Positions 6,406 to 9,370 of a stretch of DNA of 9,370 bases are shown one piece after another; within the stretch, counting starts at the first letter, position 1; each line of letters starts with the position of its first letter. A model generated the notes under the pieces. It made no database searches and was not told where the DNA came from. It was given only the letters and a program-made list of their open reading frames with translations. A program made the position numbers and the translations under genes. The DNA is from Candidatus Stahliibacteriota bacterium (lineage in GTDB: Bacteria > Hydrothermota > UBA3073). The stretch is taken from NCBI GenBank assembly GCA_030627085.1, contig DAOUSS010000043.1, positions 1 to 9,370 on the forward strand, in the 5' to 3' direction.

Positions 6406-6431
6406 CCCCGCACCTATGCATAGGTGCGGGG
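6406..6431. repeat. Perfect 26-bp palindrome after the metHF stop
   Basis: The arm CCCCGCACCTATG (6406-6418) is followed at once by its exact reverse complement CATAGGTGCGGGG (6419-6431). It begins 16 bases after the stop codon. In RNA it would form a very stable GC-rich hairpin. No T-run follows (GCAGGAAAG), so a classical intrinsic terminator is unlikely. mRNA 3'-end protection, a protein operator or an interspersed repeat are the alternatives. GCATAGGT recurs at 6487-6494 and could pair instead with the left arm. Confidence 0.8.
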
Positions 6432-6468
6432 CAGGAAAGTCGCAGAGATAAATCAAAAATCAAAAATA

Positions 6469-6487
6469 CCTGCCTACCGCAGGCAGG
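6469..6487. repeat. Dispersed CCTGC...GCAGG palindromic repeat, copy 2
   Basis: CCTGCCTACCGCAGGCAGG has arms CCTGCCT and AGGCAGG around a five-base centre ACCGC. It matches the copy at 4424-4442 at 17 of 19 positions. As there, it follows ATCAAAA-type units (6452-6466), so the composite arrangement is shared as well as the palindrome. Confidence 0.65.
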
Positions 6488-6520
6488 CATAGGTCAATGC
6501 AAAGTTATAAACACCAATAT

Positions 6521-6602
6521 CACAAATCAGACGAATAGTCGAATAAAAAAGCAATTCAAGGCTTTGTTCGTGTAATTTGAGATATTCGTGCAATTTGTGC
6601 TA
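6521..6602 (+). repeat. 18-bp tandem repeat within a possible stem-loop upstream of metE
   Basis: Two adjacent 18-bp units (6567-6584 and 6585-6602) share TTCGTG-AATTTG-G-TA with 15 of 18 matches. In addition CACAAAT and ACGAAT (6521-6527, 6531-6536) pair with ATTCGT and ATTTGTG (6584-6589, 6593-6599) around a three-base mismatch. An inner pairing joins AAAGC (6548-6552) to GCTTT (6561-6565). This may be degenerate interspersed repeat sequence rather than a dedicated regulator. Confidence 0.5.
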
Positions 6603-6625
6603 AACGTTTCGGATTTCGAACTTTT

Positions 6626-6631
6626 AGGAGG
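6626..6631 (+). promoter_or_regulatory. Ribosome binding site of metE
   Basis: AGGAGG is followed by more G residues and lies ten bases before the ATG at 6642. It decides the start against an upstream in-frame TTG at 6588 that would add 18 residues unlike any MetE N terminus. Confidence 0.85.
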
Positions 6632-6641
6632 GGGGGTACAA

Positions 6642-8801
6642 ATGCAAACATATGCCTATGGTTTTCCAAGACTGGGCAAAAATAGAGAGTATAAAAAAAT
6701 CATAGAAAACTACTGGAAAGGAAGGAGTTCAGAGGATGAACTCCAGATGAATATCAATTGGCTCGATAAAGAGAGATTGTCAACCTATAAGGAATATGTA
6801 GATAAGTTTCCTGTAGGAGAAATGACACTTTATTGTAACATGCTCGACACTGCTATCATGGTAGGGCTTTATGATTGCAAAGACCTGCATGGATACTACT
6901 CCCTTTGCAGGGGAAAGAATGCATTAAAACTAACTAAGTGGTTCAACACCAATTATCACTATCTCGTCCCGGAATTTGCGGGGTTTTCGCCGTCTAATTT
7001 TACTATGAGATGGAATAAGCCAAAGGAGGCCCTCCAGGCCCACAAAAAGGGCATCCCGTACCTTATAGGTCCATTTACATTCCTGAAGCTCTCCAAAGGA
7101 ATCCCAGAGAGGCGGTTTGGTGATTATCTCTTCAACCTTATAGATGTGTATAAAGAGATAATCCGTGATTTTGACGAGGTGCACATTGACGAACCTGCGT
7201 TTGTGACAGATATTAGCGAAAAAGATATCAAATTTATAAAGGATGCTTACAAGAGACTTGACACAGGAAACATTTGTCTGTTTACATACTACGACAGCGT
7301 TGATTTCCTGAATGTCTTATACGAACTACCCGTAAAGGCTATCGGGCTCGATTTCCTTAGTAGCGAAGGGAATCTAAAATATATTGAAAAACATGGCTTC
7401 GTAAGCGATAAGTATCTTATTGCTGGTATTGTAGATGGCAGAAATGTCTGGAAAACAGACATCGAGTGGGCAACCAATCGCTTAAAACATATCTCTAAAT
7501 TTTCTCGCAATCTTGTGGTTTCCAATTCATCTCCACTCTATCACCTACCCATAACTATAGAGGGAGAGAAATTACACAGAAGGCTCTTAAAAAGACTTGC
7601 CTTTGCAAAGGAAAGGCTATATGAGTTAAAGCTAGTTGCATCCTGCCTTGAAGGAGATTATAATGAGGATTACAATGCCGTGGTAGATGATTTTGGAATG
7701 AATAAGAAAGTGAGAGTGTGTGTAAAAAATCTCTCTCCAAGGGATTTTGAAAAGGAGATCCCCTATCCTGAAAGGGCCACAAGACAAAAGAAACTTCTCT
7801 CCTTTTCCCTCTTTCCCACCACCACTATAGGAAGTTTTCCTCAGACCAAGGAGATCAGGGAGAAAAGAAAGGACTTTAAGAGAGGCGATATCTCAAAAGA
7901 GGAATATAACTCCTTTATAAGAGAAAAGATATGCGATGTAATTAGGTTTCAGGAGGATTCTGGCCTGGATGTGCTGGTTCATGGAGAATTTGAAAGGACG
8001 GATATGGTCGAGTTCTTTGCCTTAAAATTGCGGGGAATTGCGACGACAAAGAATGGTTGGATTATCTCTTACGGCACAAGAGGCTACAGACCCCCAATAA
8101 TCTACGGAGATATCTCAAGGCCGAAATCCATGTCTGTAGACGAGATAACTTTTGCACAGAGCCTTACAAAAAAGCCTGTAAAGGCGATATTAACAGGACC
8201 TATTACTATGATTGCATGGAGTTTTGTGAGAGAGGATGTTCCCATAAGAGAAGTTGCCTACCAGATTGCACTGTGCCTTAAGGACGAAATAAAAGACCTT
8301 GAAAGAAGCGGAATAAGAATAATACAGATAGATGAACCAGCATTCAGGGAGAGGGCACCAATCAAAAGAAGGAACTGGAATGAATACTTTGACTGGGCAA
8401 TAAAATCCTTTAGACTTGCCTCTAAATCAAATCCCGAAACTCAGATACATACACATATGTGCTACTCAGAGTTTGGAGAAATCATCGATGAGATTAAAGA
8501 GTTAGACTTCGATGTAATCTCAATTGAGGCAACCAGAAGTAAGGGTGATATAATAAGATATTTTAAGGAGAGAGGATTCAACAGACAAATAGGTCTCGGC
8601 GTATGGGATGTCCATTCTCCGGATGTCCCCACGGTGGAGGAAATGAAGAAAATAATCAAAAAGGCAATGAAGTTTATTCCGAAGGAGAATCTATGGATAA
8701 ATCCCGATTGTGGACTCAAGACCAGGGGCTGGAAAGAGGTGGTTCCCGCTATAGAGAACATGGTAAAAGCAGCGAAGGCGCTACGGGATGAATTACATTA
8801 A
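6642..8801 (+). CDS. metE: Cobalamin-independent methionine synthase (5-methyltetrahydropteroyltriglutamate-homocysteine methyltransferase)
   Basis: MetE transfers the methyl group of 5-methyl-tetrahydropteroyltri-glutamate directly to homocysteine, the last step of methionine synthesis, without vitamin B12. The 719-residue cytoplasmic protein is close to the usual length (about 750) and has both barrels. The N-terminal one opens with YAYGFPRLGKNREYKK and contains HIDEPAFV. The C-terminal catalytic one starts near LFPTTTIGSFPQT. The zinc ligands are all present: His605 and Cys607 in THMCYSEF, Glu629 in SIEATRS and Cys690 in NPDCGLKTRGW. Start at ATG 6642 is supported by AGGAGG ten bases upstream and by the conserved N terminus. 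The neighbouring fusion supplies methylene-THF reductase, so the pair covers one-carbon reduction and methyl transfer. The stop codon overlaps the convergent signal peptidase gene. Confidence 0.97.
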   Translation: MQTYAYGFPRLGKNREYKKIIENYWKGRSSEDELQMNINWLDKERLSTYKEYVDKFPVGEMTLYCNMLDTAIMVGLYDCKDLHGYYSLCRGKNALKLTKWFNTNYHYLVPEFAGFSPSNFTMRWNKPKEALQAHKKGIPYLIGPFTFLKLSKGIPERRFGDYLFNLIDVYKEIIRDFDEVHIDEPAFVTDISEKDIKFIKDAYKRLDTGNICLFTYYDSVDFLNVLYELPVKAIGLDFLSSEGNLKYIEKHGFVSDKYLIAGIVDGRNVWKTDIEWATNRLKHISKFSRNLVVSNSSPLYHLPITIEGEKLHRRLLKRLAFAKERLYELKLVASCLEGDYNEDYNAVVDDFGMNKKVRVCVKNLSPRDFEKEIPYPERATRQKKLLSFSLFPTTTIGSFPQTKEIREKRKDFKRGDISKEEYNSFIREKICDVIRFQEDSGLDVLVHGEFERTDMVEFFALKLRGIATTKNGWIISYGTRGYRPPIIYGDISRPKSMSVDEITFAQSLTKKPVKAILTGPITMIAWSFVREDVPIREVAYQIALCLKDEIKDLERSGIRIIQIDEPAFRERAPIKRRNWNEYFDWAIKSFRLASKSNPETQIHTHMCYSEFGEIIDEIKELDFDVISIEATRSKGDIIRYFKERGFNRQIGLGVWDVHSPDVPTVEEMKKIIKKAMKFIPKENLWINPDCGLKTRGWKEVVPAIENMVKAAKALRDELH

Positions 8802-9370
8802 GGACCCGACCCTCTTCGTGGTACCTTGTGGTTTAAGTAATGTATGATTTTTTTGATATCTTGGGCTGGAAGTTTAAAAATTGGGGCTACGAGCTCAATT
8901 TCGTCACGCACAGGTCGTAACTTAAACAGGATTCTTCTAAAATCTCTGTTTATGCAAAACTCGATTAAAACAAGGCAAAGTCCTGTTATCAAAAAGCCAT
9001 CTGCTAAATTTGTTTCGCTGAAGAATGGAACGATTATAAAGTCCCTCACATATTTAAACACAAAACAGTCAAAAAAGTTTCCACAAAATCCTCCAATAAT
9101 AAGTGCAAACGAAATATAAGTCAGTTTATTCCTCCTGAATTGTATCCAGTAAAATCTATAGAAGAGTTGTAGTAGAAAGAGAATACACACTACGAATAAG
9201 ATAATAAGCCACCTCTGGTATTTGATAACATTAAACAGCCCAAATAGATAACCACTACTTTTGTTTAATTTTACTCCAAATCCAACAAGGGGGCCATTTC
9301 TAAATGTGAAATCGGGCTGACACAGAAAAACCCACCATTTTGTGGCTTGATCCACAAAAAATACGAAAAT
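8798..9370 (-). CDS. lspA: Divergent signal peptidase II (lipoprotein signal peptidase), 5' end outside window
   Basis: LspA cleaves signal peptides of lipidated prolipoproteins in the inner membrane. The frame is open to the window edge (reading IFVFFVDQATKWW), so the true start lies beyond 9370, probably by a few tens of bases; GTG at 9355 is inside the conserved DQATK motif and is not the start. Counting that GTG codon as residue 1, GGFCGNFFD (88-96), VRDFI (103-107) and TNLAD (115-119) match the family's conserved blocks, and both catalytic aspartates (Asp105, Asp119) are present. The residue after GNFFD is Cys97, where the family nearly always has Arg. About three hydrophobic segments are visible. 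After the last one comes a charged tail of about 50 residues, longer than usual. It converges on metE and shares the last four bases. It may be a paralogue rather than the main LspA. Confidence 0.8.
   Translation of the reverse strand: MFVFFVDQATKWWVFLCQPDFTFRNGPLVGFGVKLNKSSGYLFGLFNVIKYQRWLIILFVVCILFLLQLFYRFYWIQFRRNKLTYISFALIIGGFCGNFFDCFVFKYVRDFIIVPFFSETNLADGFLITGLCLVLIEFCINRDFRRILFKLRPVRDEIELVAPIFKLPAQDIKKIIHYLNHKVPRRGSGP

Larger units (their letters stand above)
6390..6641. other. Repeat-rich gap between metHF and metE
   Basis: This gap holds no gene. From left to right it contains a perfect 26-bp palindrome, an ATCAAAA-type block, the second CCTGC palindrome, a possible stem-loop with an 18-bp tandem repeat, and the metE ribosome binding site. 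No convincing promoter was found. Transcription of metE may come from the metHF promoter or from a weak site not recognised. Confidence 0.6.

Noticed and set aside
6588..6641. 18-residue N-terminal extension of MetE from a TTG start
   Set aside because: It reads through the AGGAGG ribosome binding site, and the conserved MetE N terminus begins at the ATG at 6642.
8844..9119. Plus-strand 91-codon frame opposite the signal peptidase gene
   Set aside because: It lies antisense to a conserved protein, has no ribosome binding site and no recognisable domain.

Overview
The window is a stretch of bacterial chromosome carrying seven protein genes, one of them cut by the window edge. Arginine is written mostly AGA/AGG, ATA isoleucine is common, and a TTG start is used. 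The gaps are full of short degenerate repeats: CT-rich tandem units, ATCAAAA-rich blocks, CCTGC...GCAGG palindromes and TTCGTG-AATTTG units. Together with a radical-SAM protein of the AmmeMemoRadiSam type, this suggests an anaerobic, possibly thermophilic bacterium of an uncultivated lineage. The lineage is inferred from style only; nothing in the window fixes the taxonomy.

Left part, minus strand (63-1679): a JAMM/MPN-family metalloprotease-like gene followed 33 bp later by dprA, probably one transcript. The JAMM gene has a near-perfect housekeeping promoter whose expected +1 falls on the A of the ATG, predicting a leaderless mRNA. dprA runs straight into a CT-rich tandem repeat at the window start.

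Divergent gap (1680-2171): a strong plus-strand promoter (TTGACA, 17 bp, TATACT) serves the next operon. Between it and the antiporter ribosome binding site lies a strongly structured segment of about 260 bp flanked by a perfect 13-bp direct repeat. It looks like a small non-autonomous insertion that lengthened the leader, or alternatively a structured regulatory RNA.

Middle (2172-4384): a CPA2-type cation/proton antiporter and, 2 bp later, an AmrS-like radical SAM protein carrying a twin-arginine motif at its N terminus. Its usual partners (Memo and AMMECR1) are not in the window.

Right (4623-8801): a methionine and one-carbon module. A fused homocysteine methyltransferase/methylenetetrahydrofolate reductase is followed by a complete cobalamin-independent methionine synthase, MetE. 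The fusion's reductase half can make the methyl-folate that MetE uses. The gaps before and within this module hold dispersed palindromes, a perfect 26-bp inverted repeat and an 18-bp tandem repeat. No known SAM or cobalamin riboswitch was recognised.

Far right (8798-9370, minus strand): the 3' part of a divergent signal peptidase II gene, convergent with metE and overlapping its stop codon. It keeps both catalytic aspartates but has Cys where the family normally has Arg.
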